64,000 bases of DNA from the NCBI GenBank assembly GCA_945952315.1, contig CAMFIE010000008.1:62001-126000 (forward strand), written 5' to 3'. The position numbers and the translations under genes were made by a program. The DNA is from an uncultured Rhizobium sp. Its GTDB lineage: Bacteria > Pseudomonadota > Alphaproteobacteria > Rhizobiales > Rhizobiaceae. How positions within the stretch are numbered: the stretch's first letter is position 1; each line of letters opens with the position of its first letter. Of the stretch, positions 8,495 to 18,989 are shown piece by piece. The notes under the pieces were generated by a model that was not told the origin of the DNA, made no database searches, and saw only the letters and a list, made by a program, of their open reading frames with translations.

Positions 8495-10168
8495 ATGCTT
8501 GTCCAGATTTCGATCCGCGATATCGTCTTGATCGAAAGGCTGGACCTTGCCTTCGATCCCGGCCTGTCGGTGCTGACGGGCGAGACGGGCGCGGGCAAAT
8601 CCATCCTGCTGGATTCCCTTTCGCTCGCGCTTGGCGGGCGCGGCGATGGCGGCCTCGTGCGCCATGGCGAGGACAAGGGGCAGGTTTCCGCCGTTTTCGA
8701 TGTCGCGGGCAATCATCCGGTGCGGCTGATGCTGCGGGAAAACGGCATCGATGACGATGGCGACCTTATTTTCCGGCGCGTTCAATCAGCCGATGGCCGC
8801 ACCAAGGCCTATGTCAACGATCAGCCGGTCAGCGTGCAGCTGATGCGGCAGGCGGGGCAGCTGCTTGTCGAAATCCATGGCCAGCACGACGACCGGGCGC
8901 TGGTGGATACGGATGCGCATCGCATGCTGCTTGATGCCTTCGGCGGCCTTTCCGATCAGGCAACCGGGGTGGCCAGCCTCTACCGCGACTGGAAAGACGC
9001 GGAACGCACGCTGCGCAAGCACCGCGAAAAGGTGGAGGCTGCCGCCCGCGAGGCCGATTATCTGCGTGCTTCGGTTGAGGAGCTCACGCGCCTGTCTCCG
9101 CAGGCGGGCGAGGAAGATGAACTCGCCGAACAGCGCAGCCGCATGCAGAAATCCGAGCGCATCGCCGGTGATATCGCGGAAGCCTCCGAATTCCTGAACG
9201 GCAATGCCTCGCCTGTTCCCCATATCGCGTCGATGGTCCGTCGGCTGGAGCGCAAGGCGCAGGAAGCGCCGGGCCTTCTGGAAGAGACGGTTTCGCTGCT
9301 CGATCAGGCGCTCGATCATCTGTCGAACGCGCAGATGGAGGTGGAAGCCGCCCTTCGCCGCACGGAGTTTGATCCGCGCGAGCTGGAGCGGGTTGAAGAG
9401 CGCCTGTTTGCCCTTCGCGCCGCTTCACGCAAATTTTCTGTACCGGTAGCCGATCTGCCCGCGCTTGCGGAAAAGATGGGCGCGGATCTCGCCGATCTCG
9501 ATGCGGGTGAGGAAAAGCTCAAGAAGCTGGAAGTGGCACTCGGCAGCGCCGAGCAGGCCTATTTCTCGGCAGCAACGGCTCTTTCCAGGGCGCGTCAGAA
9601 GGCGGCCGAAGGCCTTGCCGCAGCCGTGATGGCGGAGCTTCCCGCGCTGAAACTCGAGCGCGCCCGCTTCATGGTGGAACTTGACAGCCGCCCGGAAAAT
9701 GCCTCCGCGGGCGGTATCGATGTCGCCGAATTCCACGTGCAGACCAATCCCGGCACCCGTCCCGGGCCGATCATGAAGGTCGCCTCCGGTGGCGAATTGT
9801 CCCGTTTCCTGCTGGCCTTGAAAGTTGCGCTGGCGGATCGCGGCTCGGCGCCCACGCTGGTGTTTGATGAAATCGATACGGGCGTTGGCGGCGCGGTGGC
9901 CGATGCCATCGGCCAGCGCCTGAAGCGGCTTTCCGACAAGGTGCAGGTGCTTTCCGTCACCCACGCCCCGCAGGTTGCCGCCCGTGCCGCGACCCATCTT
10001 CTGATTTCCAAGGGGCCCGCCAGCAACGACCCGGCAAAGATTGCCACCCGCGTTGCCACCATGACGCCTGATGACAGGGCCGAGGAAATCGCCCGCATGC
10101 TCTCCGGCGCTTCCATCACCGATGAAGCGCGCGCCGCCGCCGCCCGGCTGATTTCCGGCAATGGCTGA
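8495..10168 (+). CDS. recN: DNA repair protein RecN
   Basis: An SMC-like ATPase that acts early in recombinational repair of double-strand breaks. It has 557 residues, the usual RecN length. The N-terminal half-ATPase carries Walker A GETGAGKS at 29-36. A long coiled-coil region covers about 150-370 (many Glu/Arg/Leu heptads). The C-terminal half has the ABC signature region ASGGELSRFLLALK and the Walker B segment LVFDEIDTGVGG, followed by the H-loop VTHAPQVAA. The start ATG 8495 (MLVQISIRDIVLIE) fits the family. Longer frames reach back into bamD but have no support. No LexA box was identified at this locus. Confidence 0.97.
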   Translation: MLVQISIRDIVLIERLDLAFDPGLSVLTGETGAGKSILLDSLSLALGGRGDGGLVRHGEDKGQVSAVFDVAGNHPVRLMLRENGIDDDGDLIFRRVQSADGRTKAYVNDQPVSVQLMRQAGQLLVEIHGQHDDRALVDTDAHRMLLDAFGGLSDQATGVASLYRDWKDAERTLRKHREKVEAAAREADYLRASVEELTRLSPQAGEEDELAEQRSRMQKSERIAGDIAEASEFLNGNASPVPHIASMVRRLERKAQEAPGLLEETVSLLDQALDHLSNAQMEVEAALRRTEFDPRELERVEERLFALRAASRKFSVPVADLPALAEKMGADLADLDAGEEKLKKLEVALGSAEQAYFSAATALSRARQKAAEGLAAAVMAELPALKLERARFMVELDSRPENASAGGIDVAEFHVQTNPGTRPGPIMKVASGGELSRFLLALKVALADRGSAPTLVFDEIDTGVGGAVADAIGQRLKRLSDKVQVLSVTHAPQVAARAATHLLISKGPASNDPAKIATRVATMTPDDRAEEIARMLSGASITDEARAAAARLISGNG

Positions 10169-10207
10169 GCCGACTTGTAATCCGTAAGGAAATTCTTATA
10201 ATGGAGG

Positions 10208-10237
10208 CCCGGGCGGGTGGTGGTACACCCGCCCGGG
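10208..10237. terminator. Strong GC hairpin downstream of recN
   Basis: A perfect 12-bp stem, cccgggcgggtg (10208-10219) with cacccgcccggg (10226-10237), has a six-base loop. On the plus strand it is followed by tgtttacttatcttt, a weak T-rich tail, so it probably ends recN transcription. It also lies just after the stop of the minus-strand small ORF and could serve both. A TATAAT at 10196-10201 with TTGTAA 16 bp further upstream precedes it, so a short plus-strand RNA starting here is an alternative. Confidence 0.6.
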
Positions 10238-10240
10238 TGT

Positions 10241-10336
10241 TTACTTATCTTTCGACTTTGAAATCCGCACGGTCAGTGACCAGGTCGTGCGGGTTTTTCT
10301 CAAGATAAGTGTGATGGTCCACGGATATTTCCGCAT
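10241..10336 (-). CDS. Candidate 31-residue basic small protein
   Basis: A short reading frame on the strand opposite recN and ligA. It begins with ATG at 10336 and is preceded by a near-ideal ribosome-binding site (GGAGGTG with a 5-6 bp spacer). The product has 31 residues: 9 Lys/Arg, one Asp, two Trp, and an alternating polar/hydrophobic core (WTITLILRK, then TWSLTVRISK) that looks like two beta strands joined by a basic turn. The stop TAA lies 4 bp from a 12-bp GC hairpin that could be its terminator. No family is recognised. A competing 35-codon frame (10201-10308) exists on the plus strand. This is inference from the start signal and composition; expression is unknown. Confidence 0.42.
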   Translation of the reverse strand: MRKYPWTITLILRKTRTTWSLTVRISKSKDK

Positions 10337-10496
10337 GACATTCACCTCCATTGAATCGGCAGGGCCGTTGCCTCGGCTGGAGGGGCCCGTCTCCTCCAGT
10401 TGTGCCGCCTGGTTCGGCACTGCTGCTCCAGCGCGCCAGATTGAAATGCGCCCGCATTGCCATGCGGCTTCTTCCCATTCCTGACCATTGCGGTAA

Positions 10497-12689
<2,193 letters not shown>

Positions 12690-12705
12690 CAGCGATAACG
12701 GTCGG

Positions 12706-13098
12706 TTAGAGCGGCTGCGCGGCAAGGCGGCGGGCGGCCTGCGTTCTGCCGTCATAGCCCCAGCTTTCCGCCTTTGGCTCATGCAGGGTCACATAGGTGG
12801 CCTCCGGCAGGTCAGGACCGACCACCTGCCGCAACAGCGCATGGGCGGCGGCGATGAAGCGCGCCTTTTCCTCCTCCGTATTGGTGCCTTCGGTGATCAG
12901 CACATCAAGGTGGGCGGCAACGGCAACCGGCAACCCGCCGATCATCCAGTGGCCTGAGACCTCCTCGTAAAGTATGGCGGTCACAGGGCGCTTCTTGCCG
13001 AGGATTTCGCAGATGAGATCGGTCATCGATGCCTGCAGGCTGGCGGCCTCGTCCGGCCCGGCATGGCGGCCGTGAATGCGGATATGAAGAAATGGCAT
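12706..13098 (-). CDS. Tautomerase family protein (4-oxalocrotonate tautomerase/MIF-like)
   Basis: The 130-residue product begins Met-Pro (MPFLHIRIHGRH), so after Met removal Pro-1 is exposed, the catalytic base of the tautomerase superfamily. Other family-like features are the basic patch around residue 10 and the core ILGKKRPVTAILYEEVSGHWMIGG. The length is about twice a 62-residue 4-oxalocrotonate tautomerase, closer to fused or MIF-like members. The substrate is unknown. ATG 13098 is chosen because AAAGGA lies 6 bp upstream and because it puts Pro at position 2. A longer frame to 13191 would bury Pro-1. The gene is divergent from a LysR regulator, which is the likely controller. Confidence 0.8.
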   Translation of the reverse strand: MPFLHIRIHGRHAGPDEAASLQASMTDLICEILGKKRPVTAILYEEVSGHWMIGGLPVAVAAHLDVLITEGTNTEEEKARFIAAAHALLRQVVGPDLPEATYVTLHEPKAESWGYDGRTQAARRLAAQPL

Positions 13099-13162
13099 GG
13101 CGTTTCCTTTGCAGTTGACGCACCCATTCTGAAGCGGCAAAAATGTTTTGAAAATCGAGATT

Positions 13163-13176
13163 ATCAATTGCGATAG
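13163..13176. promoter_or_regulatory. Candidate LysR-type operator between tautomerase and lysR
   Basis: An inverted repeat TATC-N6-GATA, extendable to an imperfect 6-bp arm (ATTATC/GATAGT), lies in the 92-bp gap between divergent genes, 14 bp before the regulator's start. It contains a T-N11-A core, the typical contact pattern of LysR regulators. That this regulator binds here is inference from position. Confidence 0.45.
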
Positions 13177-13190
13177 TTTGGAAAAACTCA

Positions 13191-14084
13191 ATGGTCTGGG
13201 GCCGCACGAATTACGACATGGATATCCTGCGCACTTTCGTGCTGGGGGTGGAGCAGGGCAGTTTCGCCCGGGCGGCGGAACGGGTCGGGCGCTCCGCCTC
13301 CGCCGTTTCGCTTCAACTCAAGAAGCTGGAGCAGCAATGCGGGCATGCGCTTCTGGCGCGAAATGGTCGCGGCCTTGAACTCACCGAAGCGGGGCGCGCC
13401 TTCCTGCCCTTCGCCCAACGCATTCTGGAGGCGAATGATCAGGCGAACCACGCCATGCGGGCGCTCACGCCGCTTTCCGGGCGGCTGGCGATTGGCGTTC
13501 CGCAGGATTTCGCGGAAACCTGGCTGCCGGACCTGCTTGCCCGCTTCTCCAGCCTGCATCCGGATGTGACGGTGCATGTGAAGGTGGATCGCGCTTCCGT
13601 GCTGCTGGAAGAGGTTGAGCGGGACGGACTTGACCTCGCGCTGGTCTGGCAGACAGGCGAGGGGGCCGAGAGTGAATGGATGTGGCGCACGCCAATGCTC
13701 TGGCTCGGTCATGCCTCGATGCTGGAACGGCCCTTGCCAGACCGCATTCCCTATGTCGGCTTCGAAGCGCCATGCGTGTTCCGTAAGGCCGCGACGGAGG
13801 CGCTGGATGCGGCGGGTTACGGCTGGCGGCAATGCGTGGAATCGCCCGGCCTGTCGGGCGTCTGGGCGGCGGTGAAGGCGGGTCTCGGGATTACCGTGCG
13901 CACCCGCATGGGCTTGCCGGAAAACCTGCTAGTGCTGCCGTCCGCGCCCGAAGGACTGCCGCTGCTGGGCAATGTCGATCTCGTGCTCCACCAGTCCGGG
14001 CAGGCCGACAGCCCGGCCGTGGAGATGTTCCGCAGCCTCTTGGCGGAACGGCTCGATCTGCTTATGGAAAGGGCGGGGGACTGA
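13191..14084 (+). CDS. LysR-family transcriptional regulator
   Basis: A DNA-binding regulator of 297 residues. The N-terminal winged helix-turn-helix is at about 10-70 (MDILRTFVLGVEQGSFARAAERVGRSASAVSLQLKKLE), followed by the linker helix and a substrate-binding-like effector domain from about 95 (GRLAIGVPQDFAETWLPDLLARF). ATG 13191 gives nine residues before MDILRTF. ATG 13218 is an alternative without a ribosome-binding site. The gene is divergent from the tautomerase gene, the usual position for a LysR target. A short inverted repeat in the gap supports mutual control. The effector is unknown. A downstream exonuclease gene begins 31 bp after the stop and may be cotranscribed. Confidence 0.92.
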   Translation: MVWGRTNYDMDILRTFVLGVEQGSFARAAERVGRSASAVSLQLKKLEQQCGHALLARNGRGLELTEAGRAFLPFAQRILEANDQANHAMRALTPLSGRLAIGVPQDFAETWLPDLLARFSSLHPDVTVHVKVDRASVLLEEVERDGLDLALVWQTGEGAESEWMWRTPMLWLGHASMLERPLPDRIPYVGFEAPCVFRKAATEALDAAGYGWRQCVESPGLSGVWAAVKAGLGITVRTRMGLPENLLVLPSAPEGLPLLGNVDLVLHQSGQADSPAVEMFRSLLAERLDLLMERAGD

Positions 14085-14115
14085 CCCCAGCCACCAGAGC
14101 CGAACGGATATCCGG

Positions 14116-14706
14116 ATGAAAGCCCTTGCCGTCGATTTTGAAACCGCAAGCGAGGAGCGCGGCAGCGCCTGCTCCATCGGCCTTGCCTGGGTGGAGGACG
14201 GCATCATCACCCGTGTGGAAGAACGGCTGATCCGCCCGAAATCCATGCGGTTTTCCGGCATCAACATCGCGATCCACGGCATCCGGCCCGAGGATGTGGA
14301 GGACAAGCCGGAATTTCCCGAAGTGATGGAGGAATTTGCCGATGACATCCGGCACTTTCCGTTGATCGCCCACAATGCGGCCTTCGACTTCTCCGTCTGG
14401 CGCGGCGCGCTGGACCAGTACCGGATGCGCTATCCGGAGATCACCTATTTCTGTTCCCTGAAGATGGTGCAGAAGGTCTGGCCCGAGCTGCCTTCCCACC
14501 GGCTGAATGTGGTGGCCGATTTTCTGCAGTTGCGCTTCCGTCATCACAATGCGGGCGAGGATGCGGCCCTTTGTGCCGCTGCCGCTCTCGGTGTCGCCAA
14601 AACCCTTGGCGTGCGTGGTCTCGACGAGATCGCCACACGCATCAGGATGGTGCCCGGGCGACTTCATGCCCGTGGTTATGAACCCTGTTCCTGCCGCGCG
14701 AAATAG
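14116..14706 (+). CDS. DnaQ-like 3'-5' exonuclease domain protein
   Basis: A 196-residue protein with a DEDDh exonuclease fold. The Exo I motif is VDFETAS (about 5-11, metal-binding Asp and Glu), Exo II is HNAAFDFSVWR (about 86-96), and Exo III is HNAGEDAALCAAAAL with the catalytic His and Asp. Nothing beyond the nuclease domain is present except a short Cys-containing tail (YEPCSC). It is therefore a stand-alone exonuclease rather than the replicative epsilon subunit. Related stand-alone proteins trim DNA or RNA ends; the substrate cannot be told from sequence. ATG 14116 is the first start consistent with the family N-terminus; only a weak ribosome-binding site is visible. Confidence 0.88.
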   Translation: MKALAVDFETASEERGSACSIGLAWVEDGIITRVEERLIRPKSMRFSGINIAIHGIRPEDVEDKPEFPEVMEEFADDIRHFPLIAHNAAFDFSVWRGALDQYRMRYPEITYFCSLKMVQKVWPELPSHRLNVVADFLQLRFRHHNAGEDAALCAAAALGVAKTLGVRGLDEIATRIRMVPGRLHARGYEPCSCRAK

Positions 14707-14808
14707 GGGAAAACCCGCATTCCTGCCCTCATGCCTTGTGGTGGTGATGCGGATGCCTATCTTAGGGTATGAAATACAACCAAACTCCATGAAGTGATGG
14801 GATCAACC

Positions 14809-15306
14809 ATGCGCAATGCCCTTTCCGCCTTCCTCACATCCGCTGCCCTGTTTCTGTCGCTCGGCACCGTCTCTGCCCATGCCGAGGTGGTCGGCAAGGT
14901 CGGCGTGGACTGGATCGGCAATGATATCATCGTGGAAGCCGTGTCCGATCCCGGCGTGCAGGGCGTGACCTGCCACATCACCTATTTCGACCGCAGCGTG
15001 ATCGACCGTCTCAAGAACGGCAACTGGTTCGAGGATCCGTCGAACAGCTCGATTGCCTGCCGCCAGACCGGACCGATCGTGATCGGCGATATCGACCTTT
15101 CGAAGGAAGGGGAGGAAGTGTTCCGCGAGGGCATGTCGCTCGTCTGGAAGAAGCTGGTGGTGAACCGCATCTACGACAAGAGCAACAACACGCTGATCTA
15201 TCTGGTCCATACCCGCGAGCTGACCGATGGCTCAGCCAAGATGGCGATTTCCACCGTGCCGCTCTATGGCCAGAACGTGACCTGGACGAAGGGCGCGCCG
15301 CAATAA
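14809..15306 (+). CDS. creA: CreA-family periplasmic protein
   Basis: An exported protein of the CreA family, whose biochemical role is not established. The 165 residues start with a signal peptide (MRNALSAFLTSAALFLSLGTVSAHA, cleaved about residue 25). The mature part matches CreA: VGKVGVDWIGNDIIVEAVSDPGVQGVTCHI, then ACRQTGPI, with two cysteines that may form a disulfide. In-frame starts GTG 14794 and ATG 14797 would add 4-5 residues before the signal peptide, and no site clearly decides. The gene ends at a strong bidirectional terminator shared with the convergent cheW-mcp operon. Confidence 0.87.
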   Translation: MRNALSAFLTSAALFLSLGTVSAHAEVVGKVGVDWIGNDIIVEAVSDPGVQGVTCHITYFDRSVIDRLKNGNWFEDPSNSSIACRQTGPIVIGDIDLSKEGEEVFREGMSLVWKKLVVNRIYDKSNNTLIYLVHTRELTDGSAKMAISTVPLYGQNVTWTKGAPQ

Positions 15307-15330
15307 CTCCGGCTGCGACCGCAAAAAGCA

Positions 15331-15360
15331 AAAGGCCCGGCAAGCCGGGCCTTTCGTGTT
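15331..15360. terminator. Bidirectional rho-independent terminator between creA and cheW
   Basis: The palindrome aaaggcccggc (15331-15341) with gccgggccttt (15344-15354) forms a 9-10 bp stem. It has T's on the plus side (tttcgtgttt) and, read from the other strand, a run tttgctttttgc. It can end both creA (plus) and mcp-cheW (minus). Confidence 0.88.
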
Positions 15361-15378
15361 TCAAAATGCGGTGCCGGA

Positions 15379-15843
15379 TCAGGCGGCCTGGGCCAGCTCG
15401 TCGGCAATCACCGTGTCGAGGTTCAGGAAGCAGACCATCGACTTTTCGAGTGCCACGATGCCGCGGCAGAAGGCGCGCTGGGCTTCCGGAATGATTTCCG
15501 GCGGCGGCTGCAGGTCTTCGCTGCGGATGGTCATCATGTCGGAAACCTGTTCCACCAGCAGGCCGACCAGCTTGCCGGCAATGTCGGTGACGATGATGGC
15601 CGAGCGCTCGGACGGGTCCGTATGCTTCATGCCGAGGCGGGAAGCCATGTCGATGACCGGGATCACGGCACCGCGCAGGTTGATAAGGCCCAGTACGTAA
15701 GGGGGCGTATGCGGCATCGGCGTTACCGGTGCCCAGCCACGGATTTCACGGATCGCCATGATGTCGATGCAGAATTCCTGATCGGCGAGATGGAAGGATA
15801 CGATTTCCAGATATGCGCCGGACTGCTTGATAGCGTTGGACAT
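15379..15843 (-). CDS. cheW: Chemotaxis coupling protein CheW
   Basis: A cytoplasmic scaffold that links chemoreceptors to the CheA kinase. The 154-residue product matches CheW: LEIVSFHLADQEFCIDIMAIREIRGW at the N-terminus, the YVLGLINLRGAVIPVIDMASRLGM core, and IIVTDIAGKLVGLLVEQVSDMMTI. It starts two bases after the stop of the upstream mcp gene, so the receptor and coupling protein are made from one transcript. No cheA, cheY, cheR or cheB is next to it. It therefore probably feeds an array encoded elsewhere, or this receptor brings its own dedicated coupler. Confidence 0.95.
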   Translation of the reverse strand: MSNAIKQSGAYLEIVSFHLADQEFCIDIMAIREIRGWAPVTPMPHTPPYVLGLINLRGAVIPVIDMASRLGMKHTDPSERSAIIVTDIAGKLVGLLVEQVSDMMTIRSEDLQPPPEIIPEAQRAFCRGIVALEKSMVCFLNLDTVIADELAQAA

Positions 15844-15845
15844 GA

Positions 15846-17813
15846 TCAGAATTCTTCCCAGTTATCGCTGGCGCGAACCGGTTCGGCCCGTGCAACAGCG
15901 GTGTTGCGGTTAAATGCACCGGCCACCTTGTTTACCAGCGTGCGGGCAGGCGAGGGCTGCGGGCGGGCGGGTTCACTGACGGCTTTAGGGGCAGTATATG
16001 AGCCAATTCTTTCTCCAAGCTTAAAGCGGCTTATCACTTGTATGAGCTTGTCTGCATCCTGCGCCAGCGTCACGCTCGCGGCATTGGTCTCTTCCACCAT
16101 GGCCGCATTGCGCTGGGTCACCTGATCCATCTGCGAGACGGCGGCATTGATTTCGGAAAGTCCGGTATTCTGTTCGTGGGCGGCGGAGGCGATGGAGAGA
16201 ACGTGGTCGCTGATCTGCACCACGTCCTCGCCGATATGGCTCAGCACGTCGCCGGTCGCGGTCACGAGATCGACGCCATTGCGCACTTCCTCGCTGGATT
16301 TGTGCACCAGCGTCTTGATGTCCTTCGCAGCGGTTGCGGCGCGGCCTGCAAGTTCACGCACTTCCTGGGCCACAACGGCAAAACCCTTGCCGGCCTCGCC
16401 CGCGCGGGCGGCTTCCACACCGGCATTCAGCGCCAGCAGGTTGGTCTGGAAGGCGATTTCATCGATGACGTTGATGATATTGCCGATTTCGCGGGATGCA
16501 TCCTCGATGCGCTCCATCGCGGACATGGCATCGGCCACCACCTTGCCGGAGCGTTCGGAGGTCTGGCGGGTGCCTTCCACCATGCCGCCTGCTTCGTTTG
16601 CCCGCTCGGCCGAGGTGCGAACCCGCGCGGTGATCTGGTCGAGCGCTGCGGAGGTCTGCTCCAGCGAAGCGGCCTGCTGCTCGGTGCGCTTGGCAAGATC
16701 TTCCGCGGCCGACTGCATCTGGCGGCTGTAGGACTGGATCGAAATGGAGTTGACGCGGATTTCGCTGACGACCGACTGCAGTTCGGTGATCGTCTGGTTG
16801 AAGTCGCGGCGCAGGCCGTCGAAATCTTCCCGGAAGGGCGTATCGATGCGGGCGGTGATGTCGCCTTCGGCCAACCGCTGCAGGCCGCTTTTCAACGCGT
16901 CAACAGCGAAGCGGATCGCCGCTTCATCCTCGCGCTGGCGGGCTTCCCGCTCCTGGCGTTCGTTTTCTATGGTGCGGCGGGCCTCTTCCGAGGTGTTTTC
17001 CAGTTGCCGCTTTTCCTCGGCGGCCTTGCGGAACAATTCGGTGGCACGGGCCATTTCGCCGATCTCATCGCCGCGTTCGATGGCATTGACGGGCGTGCGG
17101 AAATCGCCGTCCAGAATGCGCAGCATGCTGAGGCGGACGGCATTGATGCCCTGCTTCAGGCTGTTGCCGTGGAACATCTGCATGCCGAGCGTCAGAAGCA
17201 GCGCGCCGAGGCCGGACATCAGCTGAATGTAGAAGGCGCTGCCGGATGCAGCATCAGCTTCCGACAGCCGGGCACGAACGGCTTGCCCGCCTTTCTGGGC
17301 GATATCGGCAAGCATCGTTGCCATCGTATCCCCTGCAGAATCAATCGCATCGTCGATCTTGTCATAGTCGCTGTCAGGCGCGCCCTGTTCGACCAGTTGC
17401 TTGAGGTCGACGGCAATCGCCTTCTCGAGCGCGTCCAGATCGCTGGTAAAAGAGGCGATGGCACTCGTTTCGCCCAGTGACTGGGCGAGGCCCTGCAGAT
17501 CGTCCGTTCCATCCCGAAGCGTTTTCACGCTGTCGGCGACGATCTGGACACGATCCGGATGAACTTGCTTTTCCGCCCGGTCGACGATCGTATCCATGGC
17601 AGCGAGCACCATGGTCACGTTTGCGTGCCGCATGCCGACGACCTGTTCCACCTGCTCGCGAAGGGTTTCAGCGGTGGCAAGGGAAACGGAAATCTGCCGG
17701 CTTTCATAAACACCGACGCCGATCATCGTTATGATGCCTGCTGCAGCTGCGGCTCCGAGCGTCCACAGGCGTTGGCTGACCGAGAGACTCATTTTGATCT
17801 TGGGCTGCGCCAT
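15846..17813 (-). CDS. Methyl-accepting chemotaxis protein
   Basis: A transmembrane chemoreceptor of 655 residues. The first membrane segment is at about 15-36 and the second at about 195-215, with a roughly 160-residue helical sensor domain between them (four-helix-bundle-like, rich in Asp, Ala and Val). A HAMP linker follows, then a second HAMP-like stretch (about 310-365), then the signalling domain with the conserved hairpin tip EIAFQTNLLALNAGVEAARAGEAGKGFAVVAQEVREL. The C-terminus ends NWEEF, matching the NWETF-type pentapeptide that docks CheR and CheB, so this receptor should be high-abundance and methylated. The ligand is unknown. cheW follows in the same operon. Confidence 0.95.
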   Translation of the reverse strand: MAQPKIKMSLSVSQRLWTLGAAAAAGIITMIGVGVYESRQISVSLATAETLREQVEQVVGMRHANVTMVLAAMDTIVDRAEKQVHPDRVQIVADSVKTLRDGTDDLQGLAQSLGETSAIASFTSDLDALEKAIAVDLKQLVEQGAPDSDYDKIDDAIDSAGDTMATMLADIAQKGGQAVRARLSEADAASGSAFYIQLMSGLGALLLTLGMQMFHGNSLKQGINAVRLSMLRILDGDFRTPVNAIERGDEIGEMARATELFRKAAEEKRQLENTSEEARRTIENERQEREARQREDEAAIRFAVDALKSGLQRLAEGDITARIDTPFREDFDGLRRDFNQTITELQSVVSEIRVNSISIQSYSRQMQSAAEDLAKRTEQQAASLEQTSAALDQITARVRTSAERANEAGGMVEGTRQTSERSGKVVADAMSAMERIEDASREIGNIINVIDEIAFQTNLLALNAGVEAARAGEAGKGFAVVAQEVRELAGRAATAAKDIKTLVHKSSEEVRNGVDLVTATGDVLSHIGEDVVQISDHVLSIASAAHEQNTGLSEINAAVSQMDQVTQRNAAMVEETNAASVTLAQDADKLIQVISRFKLGERIGSYTAPKAVSEPARPQPSPARTLVNKVAGAFNRNTAVARAEPVRASDNWEEF

Positions 17814-18053
17814 GAAATCCTCTTTTGCCCGAAACGGGCAAGCTGCATGCGATGATGGTTCTCATGGCACGGAAGCTGCAGGGATATGCAGGAGGATTTC
17901 ATATCCGGGAAAGCCGACTTTCCTTCCTGAAATGGCCGCGCGACTCGAACAGCGCGCAGCGAAAGACGGCTTTCGTGCTCCGGAAATGCTATAACGCAAA
18001 GTTTAAGTAATGGATAATCATGTAGTCACATTACCGATTAACCACGGCACAGA

Positions 18054-18848
18054 TTATTCCAGCTCGATGGCTGCCCGGTAGACGTGCCAGGTTGCGTGTC
18101 CGAGGATCGGCAGGGCGACAATCAGGCCCATAAAGGCGGGCAGCATGGCCAGAACCGCAACGGCCCCGACCACAAAACCGAAGAACAGCATCGGCACCGG
18201 ATTTTCAACCACCACCCGCACGCTGCTGATCATGGCGGTCACGAAATCGAATTCGTGATCCAGCAGCAGCGGCATCGAAATCACCGTGAGCGAGAACAGC
18301 ACCGTTGCAATCACCGCACCGACAATCGTGCCGACACCGAGGAACATCAGGCCCTGCGTGGTGGACACGATCATGTGCACCAGTGCATCGAGTTCCGCTG
18401 GCGCCTTGTAGCCGAGGAAGAGGGCAAACAGCAGGCGCACCTGATAGATCCAGATCCAGAACACGAAGAGCACGACGAAGGCCATCCAGGAAAGCTGGCG
18501 CTCGCGCTGGCGGAAGACCTGCGCCAGCACCGCATTCCAGGTGATGGGTTCACCGGCTTCGCGGCGGCGGCTGATCTCGTAAAGGCCAACGGCGACGAAA
18601 GGGCCGATCAGCGGAAAGCCGATGGCGACAGGGATGATCATCCAGGGAAGATGATAGACTACGAGCGCCGCAACGATGAACAGGCCGCCGAGCGTATAAA
18701 TGCCGCCGAAAAACAGGCCGAGCCGCAGATTGGCCGTGAAATCGCCGATCCCCTTGTAAAGGGCATTGGAGATATCGGAAATCGCAACCGGCTTGAACTT
18801 GATCTTGCGCTGCTGCGGCTCCGCGGTCGTGACCGTCTGGCTATCCAT
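18054..18848 (-). CDS. DUF2189 family membrane protein
   Basis: A 264-residue polytopic inner-membrane protein. After about 40 polar residues there are about six hydrophobic segments (for example LFFGGIYTLGGLFIVAALVVY, MIIPVAIGFPLIGPFVAVGLYEISRR, LSWMAFVVLFVFWIWIY, MFLGVGTIVGAVIATVLFSLTV, MLFFGFVVGAVAVLAMLPAFMGLIVALP). The ISRRREAGEP loop and overall pattern match DUF2189, a family without a known function. ATG 18848 is preceded by GGAGGAAGAAGG. A longer frame to 19085 has basic, low-complexity residues and crosses the promoter region, so it was rejected. Divergent from the 49-residue membrane protein gene. Confidence 0.85.
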   Translation of the reverse strand: MDSQTVTTAEPQQRKIKFKPVAISDISNALYKGIGDFTANLRLGLFFGGIYTLGGLFIVAALVVYHLPWMIIPVAIGFPLIGPFVAVGLYEISRRREAGEPITWNAVLAQVFRQRERQLSWMAFVVLFVFWIWIYQVRLLFALFLGYKAPAELDALVHMIVSTTQGLMFLGVGTIVGAVIATVLFSLTVISMPLLLDHEFDFVTAMISSVRVVVENPVPMLFFGFVVGAVAVLAMLPAFMGLIVALPILGHATWHVYRAAIELE

Positions 18849-18989
18849 CCTTCTTCCTCCCACAGAATTGAGACCGGAACAGTGTTTCCCGGAATGGGCA
18901 AGCCGTCTTTGAAATTTGTCAAGTCTCCGGCCATTCTTGGCGTTTGTCCGGAATTTGCCCTCGGGAACAGACTGCGGTAGAACGATTGC

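Noticed and set aside
16038-17480. A 480-codon plus-strand frame across the chemoreceptor gene
   Set aside because: Antisense to the receptor, whose HAMP and signalling motifs are unambiguous on the minus strand.
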